A stretch of 64,000 nt of DNA. It comes from Luteimonas kalidii (GTDB lineage Bacteria > Pseudomonadota > Gammaproteobacteria > Xanthomonadales > Xanthomonadaceae). Each line of letters opens with the position of its first letter. Positions within the stretch are counted from its first letter, which is position 1. The translations under genes and the position numbers were made by a program. The DNA lies in contig NZ_JARXRO010000012.1 in assembly GCF_029887935.1 (NCBI RefSeq), positions 1 through 64,000 of the forward strand, given 5' to 3'. The notes beneath the pieces are model-generated. The model saw only the letters and a list, made by a program, of their open reading frames with translations, had not been told where the DNA came from and did no database searches. Positions 8,223 to 17,800 of this stretch are shown here, piece after piece.

Positions 8223-8264
8223 GTAACGAAACTTATATACAACATATCGCAACAAAAATGTTGC
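8223..8264. promoter_or_regulatory. Divergent promoter region with AACGAAAC operator core and GCAACA/TGTTGC inverted repeat
   Basis: Between the amidohydrolase and glycosidase genes lies an A/T-rich block. It contains GTAACGAAACTT (8223-8234), matching the candidate DeoR operators at 6188-6254, then TATATACAACATAT, which can supply -10 elements, and GCAACA-AAAA-TGTTGC (8249-8264), a perfect 6-bp inverted repeat. The match to the other divergent promoter suggests the same regulator controls both halves of the locus. Confidence 0.55.
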
Positions 8265-8317
8265 ATCACCCGGGAGGGTCACGCAGAATGCCCCCCGCAC
8301 TCCTTCGGAACCGTCGC

Positions 8318-10411
8318 ATGACCCCGATCGGACGCCGCTCCGTCCTCAAGCTGGCCGCAGGCACCGTCGCGCTGGCCGCGCTCCCCTCCGTGTCCGCCGC
8401 GCGTGCCGGGTCCTCCCGGCCGGCACGCGCGGTGGCGCACGACGACCACCTGTCGATCCGCTTCGACGCGCGGATGCACACGGCGATCGAGCGCGCCGAC
8501 ACCGCGCTCACCGGGTTCCAGCCCAGTGAAGTGCTGCTGCTGGCCGATGGCAGCGAACTGCAGGACTTCGCCTTCCTCGACGAGCGCGTCGAACCGCTGG
8601 ACGATCCCCGCCACGGCGCCGGCCGCCGCCACGTGCTGCGCGGCCGTTCCGCCGGCGGCATCGAGAAGACCGTCGACGCGACGTTCTACGCCCGCTATCC
8701 GGGCCTGGCGATCCTGGCCACCACCTACCGCAATGGCGGCGACGCGCCGCTCGAGGTCGCCGGCTGGCGCAACGCCGCGCACGAGCTGGACGATGCGCCC
8801 GGCGGGTTCTGGAGCTTTTCCGGCGCCACCCACACCGACCGGCGTGACTGGGTGCAGCCCGTGGACGCGGACTTCAACCAGCGCAATACGCTGGCGATGG
8901 ATTCGTCTGACTACGGCGGCGGCACGCCGGTGGCCAATCTGTGGCGGCGCGACGGCGGCCTGGCCGTCGGCCATGTGGAACCGGTGCCGAAGCTGCTGGA
9001 CATGCCGGTCCGCAAGACCGTGCGCGGCGCCAGCATCGCGCTCGAAAGCGCACAGCCGGTCGCGCTGCCAGCCGGCGGCACGCTGACGACCGATCGCACC
9101 TTTCTGTGCGTGCATACCGGCGACTTCTACGCGCCGCTCGAGCTTTACCGCGGCTTCCTGCAGGACCAGGGCGTCGCCGCCCGCGAGGTGCCCGAGTCCG
9201 CGTTCGCGCCGATCTGGTGCGCCTGGGGCTACGAGCGCGACTTCAGCACCGAACAGGTGCTGGCCACCCTGCCCAAGGCGCGCGAGCTCGGGTTCGAGTG
9301 GGCGGTGCTGGACGACGGCTGGCAGACCAACGAGGGCGACTGGGCGATCGACCGGCGCAAGTTCCCGCGCGGCGACGCCGACATGCGCGCCTTTACCGAT
9401 GCGGTGCGCGCGCAGGGCATGCGACCGCGCCTGTGGCTGGCACCGCTCGCCGCCGACCCGGGCAGCGACGTGCTGCACCAGCATCCGGACATGCTGCTGC
9501 TCGACCAGTACGGCGCGTTCCAGACCGTCACGTGGTGGAACGCGCTGACCCAGTGCCCCGCCTACGACAAGACGATCGCGTACTACGTCGCGTTCGTGAA
9601 GAAGGCGATCGGCGAGTGGGGCTTCGAAGGCCTCAAGCTCGACGGCCAGCACCTCAACGCGGTCGCGCCCTGCTACAACCCCGCGCACGGGCACGCGCAT
9701 CCGAACGAGTCCTGCGAAAAGATGCCGGACTTCTGGAACGCGATCCACGCCGCGGCGCGCGGGGCCAATCCCGAGGCCGTGGTCGAGCTGTGCCCCTGCG
9801 GCACCGCGTTCGCGTTCCACAACCTGCCGGCGACCGACCAGTTCCCCTCCTCCGACCCGCTGTCGTCCTGGCAGGTGCGGCACAAGGGCAAGACCGTCAA
9901 GGCGCTGGTGGGGCGCGGCAGCAGCTACGCCGGCGACCACGTCGAACTCAGCACCGGCGGCCGGGATTTCGCCAGCAGCGTCGGCATCGGCGCGGTGATC
10001 TCGACCAAGTTCACCTGGCCGCGCGACACCGACCGCCCGAACCCCGGCCCGCTGCCGCCCGGCGGCTTCGTGCTCACGCCGGAGAAGGAAGCGCTGTGGC
10101 GCAAGTGGGTGGACCTGTACAAGGCGCACATGCTGCCGAAGGGCGAGTACCGCGGCGCGCTGTACGACATCGGCTTCGACCGGCCCGAGGCGCACGCGAT
10201 CGCGAAGGACGGCGCGATGTACTACACCTTCTACGCCGACGACTGGAACGGGCCGCTGCAGCTGCGCGGCCTGGGCCCGGGCCGCTGGCGCGTGCGCGAC
10301 CTGTTCGACGAACACGACCTGGGCGTGGTGGACGCGCGCACGGCCACGCTGGATGCGCGCTTCGAAGGCTTCCTGCTGCTGCAGGCCACGCCCGAAGGCG
10401 GCGCGGCATGA
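8318..10411 (+). CDS. GH36-like alpha-galactosidase family protein (candidate alpha-N-acetylgalactosaminidase), Tat-exported
   Basis: A 697-residue protein starting at ATG 8318, where the N-terminus reads as a Tat signal (GRRSVLKLAAG, then an Ala-rich core ending SAARAG). GH36 features appear in order: a beta-rich N-domain to about 285; FAPIWCAWGYERDF; WAVLDDGWQ near 329-336; RPRLWLAP; FEGLKLDGQ with Asp 442 as the likely nucleophile; and ATDQFPSSDPLSSW (506-519) with an Asp that could be the acid/base. Loss of terminal galactose or N-acetylgalactosamine from glycans would fit the family; context with AgaS favours the amino sugar. It heads a coupled run: its TGA overlaps the ATG of the permease. 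Other in-frame ATGs (8258, 8288) would bury the Tat motif. Confidence 0.78.
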   Translation: MTPIGRRSVLKLAAGTVALAALPSVSAARAGSSRPARAVAHDDHLSIRFDARMHTAIERADTALTGFQPSEVLLLADGSELQDFAFLDERVEPLDDPRHGAGRRHVLRGRSAGGIEKTVDATFYARYPGLAILATTYRNGGDAPLEVAGWRNAAHELDDAPGGFWSFSGATHTDRRDWVQPVDADFNQRNTLAMDSSDYGGGTPVANLWRRDGGLAVGHVEPVPKLLDMPVRKTVRGASIALESAQPVALPAGGTLTTDRTFLCVHTGDFYAPLELYRGFLQDQGVAAREVPESAFAPIWCAWGYERDFSTEQVLATLPKARELGFEWAVLDDGWQTNEGDWAIDRRKFPRGDADMRAFTDAVRAQGMRPRLWLAPLAADPGSDVLHQHPDMLLLDQYGAFQTVTWWNALTQCPAYDKTIAYYVAFVKKAIGEWGFEGLKLDGQHLNAVAPCYNPAHGHAHPNESCEKMPDFWNAIHAAARGANPEAVVELCPCGTAFAFHNLPATDQFPSSDPLSSWQVRHKGKTVKALVGRGSSYAGDHVELSTGGRDFASSVGIGAVISTKFTWPRDTDRPNPGPLPPGGFVLTPEKEALWRKWVDLYKAHMLPKGEYRGALYDIGFDRPEAHAIAKDGAMYYTFYADDWNGPLQLRGLGPGRWRVRDLFDEHDLGVVDARTATLDARFEGFLLLQATPEGGAA

Positions 10412-11316
10412 GCGCCGCGCCGAACACCGGCCGCCCGTGGCTGGTCTATGCGCTGGTGACGGTCGCGCTGTGGGGCGCGTGGGGCGCGCTCGCGGGGCTG
10501 TCGGCCGAACGCGGCTTCCCCGACACGCTGGTCTACTGCGTGTGGGCGCTGACGATGGTTCCGCCGGCGCTGTTCGTGCTGTGGCGCACGGGCTGGGCAC
10601 TCGACCGCAGCCCACGCGCGATCGCCTTCGGCATGGCGATCGGCCTGCTCGGCGCGGGTGGACAGATGATCCTGTTCAAGGCGCTCACGACGGGGCCGGC
10701 GTACTTCATCTTCCCGATCATCTCGCTGTCGCCGGTGGTCACCATCGCGCTGTCGATGCTGCTGCTGCGCGAACGCACCGGGATGCTGGGCGCGGCCGGC
10801 ATCGTGCTGGCACTGGTGGCGCTGCCGATGCTGGACCTGTCGTTCGGGCAGCCGGGCGCCGAAGGGCTGGGCTGGTTCCCGCTGGCACTGCTGATCATGG
10901 CGGCCTGGGGCGTGCAGGCGTATTTCATGAAGCTGGCCAACAACACGGTGAGCGCCGAGAGCATCTTCTTCTACATGATGGCCGGCGCGCTGCTGCTGGT
11001 GCCGGTGGCCTGGGCGATGACCGACTTCAGCCGGCCGGTGAACATGGGACTCGATGGGCCCTGGATGACCGCGGCGATCCAGATCCTCAACGCGGTCGGC
11101 GCGCTGACGCTGGTCTACGCCTTCCGCTACGGCAAGGCGATCGTGGTGGCGCCGCTGACCAACGCCGGCGCGCCGCTGGTGACCGCCGTGCTGGCGCTGC
11201 TGTTTGCCGGCGTGGTGCCGGGGCCGCTGAAGATGGCCGGCCTGACGCTGGCGCTGGTGGCCTCGCTGCTGCTGGTGATGGAACCCGAGCGCGCGCCGGC
11301 CGCGCCCCGCCCCTGA
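10408..11316 (+). CDS. DMT-superfamily (EamA-like) permease, probable sugar importer
   Basis: A 302-residue, very hydrophobic protein with about ten predicted membrane helices in two repeated halves, as in drug/metabolite transporters. Typical pieces include LVTVALWGAWGALAGLSAERG, SPVVTIALSMLLLRERTGM at the end of the first half and LVYAFRYGKAIVVAPLTNAG in the second. Its ATG overlaps the stop of the glycosidase (ATGA) and the AgaZ/KbaZ start follows 16 bases after its stop, so it is translationally linked to the catabolic genes. That makes uptake of the released sugar across the inner membrane the most likely job, replacing the PTS system used for this sugar in enterobacteria. Substrate and direction are inference. 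Confidence 0.78.
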   Translation: MSAAPNTGRPWLVYALVTVALWGAWGALAGLSAERGFPDTLVYCVWALTMVPPALFVLWRTGWALDRSPRAIAFGMAIGLLGAGGQMILFKALTTGPAYFIFPIISLSPVVTIALSMLLLRERTGMLGAAGIVLALVALPMLDLSFGQPGAEGLGWFPLALLIMAAWGVQAYFMKLANNTVSAESIFFYMMAGALLLVPVAWAMTDFSRPVNMGLDGPWMTAAIQILNAVGALTLVYAFRYGKAIVVAPLTNAGAPLVTAVLALLFAGVVPGPLKMAGLTLALVASLLLVMEPERAPAAPRP

Positions 11317-11332
11317 TACGGAACCTCCTTCC

Positions 11333-12625
11333 ATGCGCGTCATGCTCGACCTGATCGAACACCACCGCGGCGGCGAGCCCTGCGGCATCGCTTCGGTGTG
11401 CTCGGCCCATCCGCTGGTGATCGAGGCCGCGCTGCGGCATGCGCTGCGCGTCGACGCGCCGGTGGTGCTGTTCGAGGCCACCTGCAACCAGGTCAACCAG
11501 GACGGCGGCTACACCGGCATGACGCCGGTGGATTTCGTGCGCTTCGTGCACGGCATCGCCGATGCGGTCGGCTTCGACCGCGCGCGCATCGCACTCGGCG
11601 GCGACCACCTGGGCCCGAACCCGTGGACCGCGCTCGGTGCGGACGCGGCGATGGACAAGGCCGAGGCGATGGTCGCGGCGTACGTGGCGGCGGGGTTCCG
11701 CAAGATCCACCTCGACTGCTCGATGGCCTGTGAGGGCGATCCCGTACCGCTACCGGAAGCGACCATCGTCGCGCGCGCGGTGCGCCTGTGCCGCGCTGCC
11801 GAAGCCGCGCACGCCGCGGCCGGTGGCGAGCCGCCGGTGTACGTGATCGGCACCGAGGTGCCGGTGCCCGGCGGTGCGAGCGAGGCCATCGAAGGCCTCG
11901 CGGTCACCACCCCCGAGGCCGCGCTGGCCACGATCGACGCCCACCGCGCCGCGTTCGCCGATGCGGGCCTCGGCGACGCCTGGCGGCGCGTGATCGCCTC
12001 TGTGGTGCAGCCGGGCGTGGAGTTCGACCACCACGACGTGATCGACTACCGCCCGCAGGCCGCGCGCGCCCTGAGCGAGGCGGTGCTGAGCGTACCGGGC
12101 ATGGTGTTCGAGGCGCATTCGACCGACTACCAGACTCCCGACGCGCTGGCCGCGCTGGTGCGCGACCACTTCGCGATCCTGAAAGTAGGCCCCGGGCTGA
12201 CGTTCGCCCTGCGCGAGGCACTGTGGGCGCTGGACGCGATCGAACGCGAGACCGTGGCGCCGGAGGCCCGCGCCAGCCTGCGCGACGTCGCCGTGGCGCG
12301 CATGCACGCGCAGCCGGGCCACTGGCAGCGCTACTACCACGCCAGCGGCGCGCAGCTCGAGCGCGACCTCTCATACAGCCTGAGCGACCGCATCCGCTAC
12401 TACTGGCCCGATCCGCAGATCGAGCAGGCGCGCGAGCGGCTGTTCGACAACCTGCGCGCGCAGCCGCCGTCGATCGCCCTGCTCGGCCAGTACCTGCCGC
12501 ATGCGCTGCGCGCATTGCGCGAAGGCCGCGCCGACGCCGATCCCCGTTCCCTCGCCATGGCCCATGTCGCCACCGTCCTGGATGACTACCACCGTGCCTG
12601 CCATCCCCACCATGAACACCACTGA
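11333..12625 (+). CDS. kbaZ: Tagatose-bisphosphate aldolase accessory subunit family (AgaZ/KbaZ/GatZ)
   Basis: A 430-residue protein matching the GatZ/KbaZ family along its length: SVCSAHPLVIEAALRHAL, LFEATCNQVNQDGGYTGMTP, IALGGDHLGPNPW, KIHLDCSMACEGDP, YVIGTEVPVPGGASE, VFEAHSTDYQTP and a C-terminal RDLSYSLSDRIRYYWPDP. In E. coli these proteins are needed with the class II aldolase KbaY/GatY; a role as tagatose-6-phosphate kinase has also been proposed for the family. No catalytic KbaY-type subunit and no separate tagatose-6-phosphate kinase gene is in the window. The gene overlaps agaS by 14 bases, placing it firmly in the galactosamine-6-phosphate route. Confidence 0.87.
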   Translation: MRVMLDLIEHHRGGEPCGIASVCSAHPLVIEAALRHALRVDAPVVLFEATCNQVNQDGGYTGMTPVDFVRFVHGIADAVGFDRARIALGGDHLGPNPWTALGADAAMDKAEAMVAAYVAAGFRKIHLDCSMACEGDPVPLPEATIVARAVRLCRAAEAAHAAAGGEPPVYVIGTEVPVPGGASEAIEGLAVTTPEAALATIDAHRAAFADAGLGDAWRRVIASVVQPGVEFDHHDVIDYRPQAARALSEAVLSVPGMVFEAHSTDYQTPDALAALVRDHFAILKVGPGLTFALREALWALDAIERETVAPEARASLRDVAVARMHAQPGHWQRYYHASGAQLERDLSYSLSDRIRYYWPDPQIEQARERLFDNLRAQPPSIALLGQYLPHALRALREGRADADPRSLAMAHVATVLDDYHRACHPHHEHH

Positions 12626-13775
12626 CCTGCTGCTCGGCATCCCGGAAGCGGAACTCGACGCCTCCGGCGCGCTGTGGACCGCGCGCGAGATCGTGCAGCA
12701 GCCGCGCATGCTCAAACGCACCCACGCCCTGCTGGCGGGGATGCGCGAGCGGATCGAGGCCTTCCTGGCCCCGGTGACCGGCAACGCCGCGGCCCGGGTG
12801 ATCCTCACCGGCGCCGGCACCTCGGCCTACATCGGCGAATGCCTGGCCGCGGTGCTCGACCGCCAGCTCGCCGCGCGCGTGGACGCGGTGCCGACGACCG
12901 ACCTGGTCAGCTGCCCGCGCCTGCACCTGGATCCCGACCAGCCGTTGCTGCTGGTTTCGTTCGGCCGCTCCGGCAACAGCCCCGAGAGCCTGGCCGCGGT
13001 GCAGCTGGCCGAATCGCTGGTGCGCGACGTGCGCCACCTCGTGGTGACCTGCAATGCCGACGGCGCACTGGCGCGGATTCCGGCGCGCCAGGTGCTGACG
13101 CTGACCCTGCCGGAGGAAACCCACGATGCCAGCTTCGCGATGACCTCCAGCTTCAGCTGCATGATGTACGCCACCCTCGCCGCGCTCGGCGGCATCGCCG
13201 CGCTCGACACGCGCGTCGCGCCGATCGCCGATGCCACCGCAGCGGTCATCGCCCAGTCGCGGCCGATGCTGCAGGAGCTGGCGCTGCGCGGCTTCGACCG
13301 CGTGGTCTACCTGGGCAGCGGACCGCTCCAGGGCCTGGCGCGCGAGGCCTGCCTCAAGCTCGGCGAACTGAGCAACGGCGCGGTGGCCACCTGCTTCGAC
13401 TCGCCGCTCGGGTTCCGCCACGGGCCCAAGACCTTCGTCACCGGCAACACGCTGGTGGTGGTGTTCGTGTCCAATGATGCGATGACGCGCGCCTACGACC
13501 ACGACCTGGTGGACGAACTGCGCCGCGACGGCTGCGCAGCGCGCGTGATCGAGGTGAGTGCCCGGCCGCGCACGCCCGCGGCCCGCGACACGCTCGCGGT
13601 GCCCGGCCTGGCGGGCGCGGCCGACGTCGACCTGCTGTGGCCGTACATCGCGGTGGCGCAGGTCTACGCCTTCCTCGCCTCGCGCGCGCTCGGCCTGTCG
13701 CCGGACAACCCCAACCGCCAGGGCACGGTCAACCGCGTCGTGCAGGGCGTGCGCATCCACCCGCTGGTCGATTGA
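12612..13775 (+). CDS. agaS: Galactosamine-6-phosphate deaminase/isomerase, SIS domain (AgaS)
   Basis: A 387-residue protein, close to the E. coli AgaS length. It carries two SIS sugar-isomerase domains: the first with ILTGAGTSAYIGECLAAVL (64-82) and LVSFGRSGNSPESLAAVQLA (114-133), the second with VYLGSGPLQGLAREACLKLGE, followed by DSPLGFRHGPKTFV. AgaS converts galactosamine-6-phosphate to tagatose-6-phosphate and ammonia. The start at 12612 overlaps the end of the AgaZ/KbaZ gene, and its TGA shares one base with the kinase ATG, so all are co-translated. This is the gene that most strongly fixes the substrate of the locus as an amino sugar of the galacto series. Confidence 0.88.
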   Translation: MNTTDLLLGIPEAELDASGALWTAREIVQQPRMLKRTHALLAGMRERIEAFLAPVTGNAAARVILTGAGTSAYIGECLAAVLDRQLAARVDAVPTTDLVSCPRLHLDPDQPLLLVSFGRSGNSPESLAAVQLAESLVRDVRHLVVTCNADGALARIPARQVLTLTLPEETHDASFAMTSSFSCMMYATLAALGGIAALDTRVAPIADATAAVIAQSRPMLQELALRGFDRVVYLGSGPLQGLAREACLKLGELSNGAVATCFDSPLGFRHGPKTFVTGNTLVVVFVSNDAMTRAYDHDLVDELRRDGCAARVIEVSARPRTPAARDTLAVPGLAGAADVDLLWPYIAVAQVYAFLASRALGLSPDNPNRQGTVNRVVQGVRIHPLVD

Positions 13776-14713
13776 TGGCCGGCGACTGCTACCTGGGCGT
13801 CGACGGCGGCGGCACCAAGACCCGTTTCGCCGTGGTCGACGCCAATGGCGGGCTACTCGGAGAGGCCCAGGTCGGGACCACCTACCATCCGCAGGTCGGG
13901 ATCGACGGCGTGCGTGCGGCGCTGGGGGAGGGCATCGATGCGGCGCTGTCGCGCGCCGGCGAAACGCGGGCCTCGGTCCGCCACGCCTTCTTCGGCCTGC
14001 CCGCGTACGGCGAGGACAGCCGCGTCACCCCGATGCTCGACGCGATCCCGCGCGACCTGCTGGGCCACGAGCGCTACAGCTGCGACAACGACATGGTCTG
14101 CGGCTGGGCCGGTTCTTTCGACTGCGGCGACGGCATCAACATCGTCGCCGGCACCGGATCGATCGGCTACGGCCAGCGCGCGGGCGAATCGGCGCGCTGC
14201 GGCGGCTGGGGCGAGGCATTCTCCGACGAAGGCTCGGCCTACTGGATCGCGGTGCAGGGACTCAACGCATTCTCGCGCATGAGCGATGGCCGGCTGCCGC
14301 GCGGTCCGCTGCATGGACTGCTGCGCGAACGGCTCGGGTTGCGGCACGACCTGGACCTGTGCGCGCATGTCTACGGCGAGGACGCGCTGGCGCGCGGCGC
14401 GCTGGCGCAGCTCTCGCCGCTGGTGGCCGAGGCCGCGACGCTGGGCGACGCGACCGCGGCCGGCATCTTCCGCGTGGCCGGCGAGGAACTGGCCCGCATC
14501 GCCGACGCGCTGCGGCGCACACTGGGCTTCGGGGACGGCGAGGCGGTGCCGGTGTCGTACTCGGGCGGTGCGTTCAGCGCCGGCGCCCTGCTGCTGGCGC
14601 CGTTCACCGCGTCGCTGCATGCGGCCTGCCCGCGCTTCGAGCTGCGTGCGCCGCTGCATCCGCCGCACCTGGGCGCGGCGTTCTACGCCATGCATCTGTC
14701 GCGCCACGACTGA
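13775..14713 (+). CDS. BadF/BcrA-type sugar kinase, probable (N-acetyl)galactosamine kinase
   Basis: A 312-residue member of the BadF/BadG/BcrA/BcrD ATPase (N-acetylglucosamine kinase) family. The phosphate-1 loop YLGVDGGGTKTRFAVVD is at residues 6-22, FFGLPAYGED and YSCDNDM supply the sugar-binding Asp region, and INIVAGTGSIGYG is the second phosphate loop. CGGWGEAFSDEGSAYWI is the diagnostic GD-EGSA segment, and a PVSYSGGAFS adenosine motif follows. It should phosphorylate the imported amino sugar on O6 with ATP, feeding AgaS. Last gene of the coupled run; an 11-bp hairpin follows at 14829. Confidence 0.82.
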   Translation: MAGDCYLGVDGGGTKTRFAVVDANGGLLGEAQVGTTYHPQVGIDGVRAALGEGIDAALSRAGETRASVRHAFFGLPAYGEDSRVTPMLDAIPRDLLGHERYSCDNDMVCGWAGSFDCGDGINIVAGTGSIGYGQRAGESARCGGWGEAFSDEGSAYWIAVQGLNAFSRMSDGRLPRGPLHGLLRERLGLRHDLDLCAHVYGEDALARGALAQLSPLVAEAATLGDATAAGIFRVAGEELARIADALRRTLGFGDGEAVPVSYSGGAFSAGALLLAPFTASLHAACPRFELRAPLHPPHLGAAFYAMHLSRHD

Positions 14714-14828
14714 GGCCGCGGACTCTGCGCGCCGCATACGGCGCCAACGCCACGCCCGTGCGACGCCGGCGCCCGCTGGTGGAATCGATCGCTGCGCCTG
14801 CGCGTCGCGACCACCCGACCCGTCAGCA

Positions 14829-14853
14829 GCGCGCGGCGGATCCCGCCGCGCGC
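14829..14853. terminator. GC-rich hairpin between the convergent kinase and RND pump genes
   Basis: GCGCGCGGCGG (14829-14839) pairs perfectly with CCGCCGCGCGC (14843-14853) over a 3-base loop. No U-run follows on either strand, so it would be an atypical but plausibly bidirectional stop between two convergent genes. Confidence 0.45.
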
Positions 14854-14861
14854 CCCGTCCG

Positions 14862-17800
14862 TCAGCTGTCCGCTTGTGTCGTGACCTTGCCCGCCTGCGG
14901 CAGCGGCTCGTCCATCTTGTCGCCGAGCATGCGCCGCACCGCGACGAAGAACACCGGGATCAGCAGCAGGCCGAGGAAGGTCGCGAACAGCATGCCGCCG
15001 ATCACGCCGGTGCCGATCGCATGGCGTGCGTTGGCGCCGGCGCCGGTGGAGATCGCCATCGGCACCACGCCCATGATGAAGGCCAGCGAGGTCATCAGGA
15101 TCGGACGGAAGCGCAGCCGCGCCGCTTCGACCACCGCATCGCGCAGGGTCTTGCCGGCCGCGCGCTCGAGCACCGCGAATTCCACGATCAGGATCGCGTT
15201 CTTCGCCGCCAGGCCGATCACCGTCACCAGGCCGATCTTGAAGAAGATGTCGTTCGACAGGCCGCGCATCATGGTGAACACCACCGCCCCGAGGATGCCC
15301 AGCGGCACCACCAGCAGCACCGAGACCGGGATCGACCAGCTCTCGTACAGCGCGGCCAGGCACAGGAACACCACCAGCACCGAGAGCACCAGCAGCAGGG
15401 TCGCGGTATTGCCGGCGATGATTTCCTGGTAGGACAGGCCGGTCCAGTCGAAGCCGATGCCGGTCGGCAGTTCCTCGGTCACGATGTCCTCCATGGCCGA
15501 CATCGCCTCGCCGGAACTGCGGCCGGGCGTCGGCGCGCCGTTGATGTTCACCGCCGAGTAGCCGTTGTAGCGGGTCAGCGACGGCGCGTTCATCACCCAC
15601 TCCGAATCCACCACGTTGCTGAGCGGGATCATGGCCGCGTTGCCGTCGGGGTCCATCTGCATGGAAGGGGTGAAGAAGCGCGAGAACGACTCCGGTCCGG
15701 TGCGGTAGGGCGCGTCGGCGCGCATGATCACGCGCTTGATGCGGCCATTGGCGAAATAGTCGTTGACGTATACCGGCGCCAGCATCAGCTGGATGGCGTT
15801 GTACACGTCGCCGACCGACAGCCCCATCGCCTGCGCCTGGGCACGATCGACGTCGAGCTGCAGCTGCGGGGAATCGGCCAGGGTATTCGGACGCACGCCG
15901 CTGAGCACCTCCGGCCGCTGGGCCGCGGCCCCGAGCAGGGTGTCGCGCGCCTGGCCCAGCGCCTCGCGGCCGAGTCCGGCGCGGTCCTGCAGATACATGT
16001 CGAAGCCGCCGAACTGGCCCAGGCCCTGGATCGTCGGCAGGTTGACCACGAAGATCGACGCGTCGCGCACGCCCTGCAGCGCGCCATTGGCCTGCTGGAT
16101 GAACTCGGGCACGGTGACGTCGCGCTCGTCCCAGTGCTTGAGCCGGACGAACGCCATGCCCACGTTCTCGCCCTGGCCGACGAAGCTGAAGCCCGCGATC
16201 TGCATCATGCCCTCGTAGCCGTCGATGCCCTCGAGCGTCCCGCGCACCTGCTCGAACACCGCCTGGGTGCGCTGCAGGGTGGAGCCCGGCGGCAACTGCA
16301 CGATCGCCAGCGCGTAGCCCTGGTCCTCCTCGGGCACGAAACTGCCGGGCAGGCGCGTGAACAGCAGGCCGCACGCCACGCTCAGCGCGGCGAACACCAC
16401 CATCCAGCGCGGCGCGTGCCGGATCGCACTGCCGATGTGGCCGACATAGGTCCCGCTCACCCGGTCGTAGACGCGGTTGAAGTTGCGGACGATCCAGTTC
16501 TCCTTCTTCCCGCCCGCCGGCGCGTGCTGCTTGAGGAAGGTGGCGCACAGCGCCGGCGTGAAGCCCAGCGCGAGAAACGCCGAGAACGCCATCGCCATCG
16601 CGATCGTGATCGCGAACTGCTTGTAGATCTCGCCCGAGGCGCCGCCCTGCAGCGCGCTGGGGATGAACACCGCGGCGAGCACCACCGTGATCGCGACCAC
16701 CGCGCCGGTGATCTGGTCCATCGCCTTCTCGGTCGCCTCGACCGGCGGCAGGTGCTCCTCCGACATGATGCGTTCGACGTTCTCGATCACCACGATCGCG
16801 TCGTCGACCACGATGCCGATCGCCAGCACCATCGCGAACATGGTCAGCTGGTTGATGGTGTAGCCGATCAGGCTCAGGCCCAGGAAGGTGCCCAGCAGCG
16901 CGACCGGGATCACCAGCGTGGGGATGATCGTCGCGCGCAGGTTCTGCAGGAACAGCAGCATTACCAGGAACACCAGCACCACGGCCTCGATCAGGGTCTT
17001 GACCACCTCGTTGATCGAGATCCGCACGAAGGTGGTGCTGTCGAACGGCGTGTACCACTCCACTCCGGCCGGGAACGTGGTCTGCAGTTCGTCCATGCGC
17101 GCGGTGATCGCCTCGGCCACCGCCAGCGCATTCGCGCCCGGCTGCAGCATCACCGCCACCGCGCCGGTGGGCTGGCCGTTGAACTTGGCGTCGAAGCCGT
17201 AGCCCTGGGCGCCGACCTCCACCCGCGCCACGTCGCCCAGGCGCACGATCGCGCCGTCGGCATCGGCGCGCAGGATGATGTTGCGGAACTCCTCCGGCGT
17301 GCTGAAGCGGCCCTCGGCGGCGACCGTCGCGGTGAAGCCCTGGCCTTCCGGCGCCGGGTCGGCACCCACCGAGCCGGCCGCGAACTGCGCGTTCTGCGCG
17401 CGCGTCGCCGCCAGCACCTGGCTGGCCGACAGGCCGAAGCCCTGCAGCTTGACCGGGTCGAGCCAGATGTTCATGGCGTACTCGGAGCCGAAATGCTGGG
17501 TGTTGCCAACCCCAGGCACGCGCGCCAGCGGCTCGAGGATGCGCGAGGCGATCAGGTCGTTGAGCGCGTTGCGGTCCATCGACGGATCGCTCGAGCGCAG
17601 CCCCACCACCATCAGGAAGCCGGCGTTGGCCTTGGCCACCACCACGCCCTGCTGCACCACCTCGGTCGGCAGCCGCGGCGTGGCCAGCGACACCTTGTTC
17701 TGCACCTGCACCTGGGCGATGTCGGCGTCGGTGCCGGTCTCGAAGGTGAGCGTGATCGACACCCGGCCGGAGGAACTCGAGGTGGAACTGAAGTACAGCA

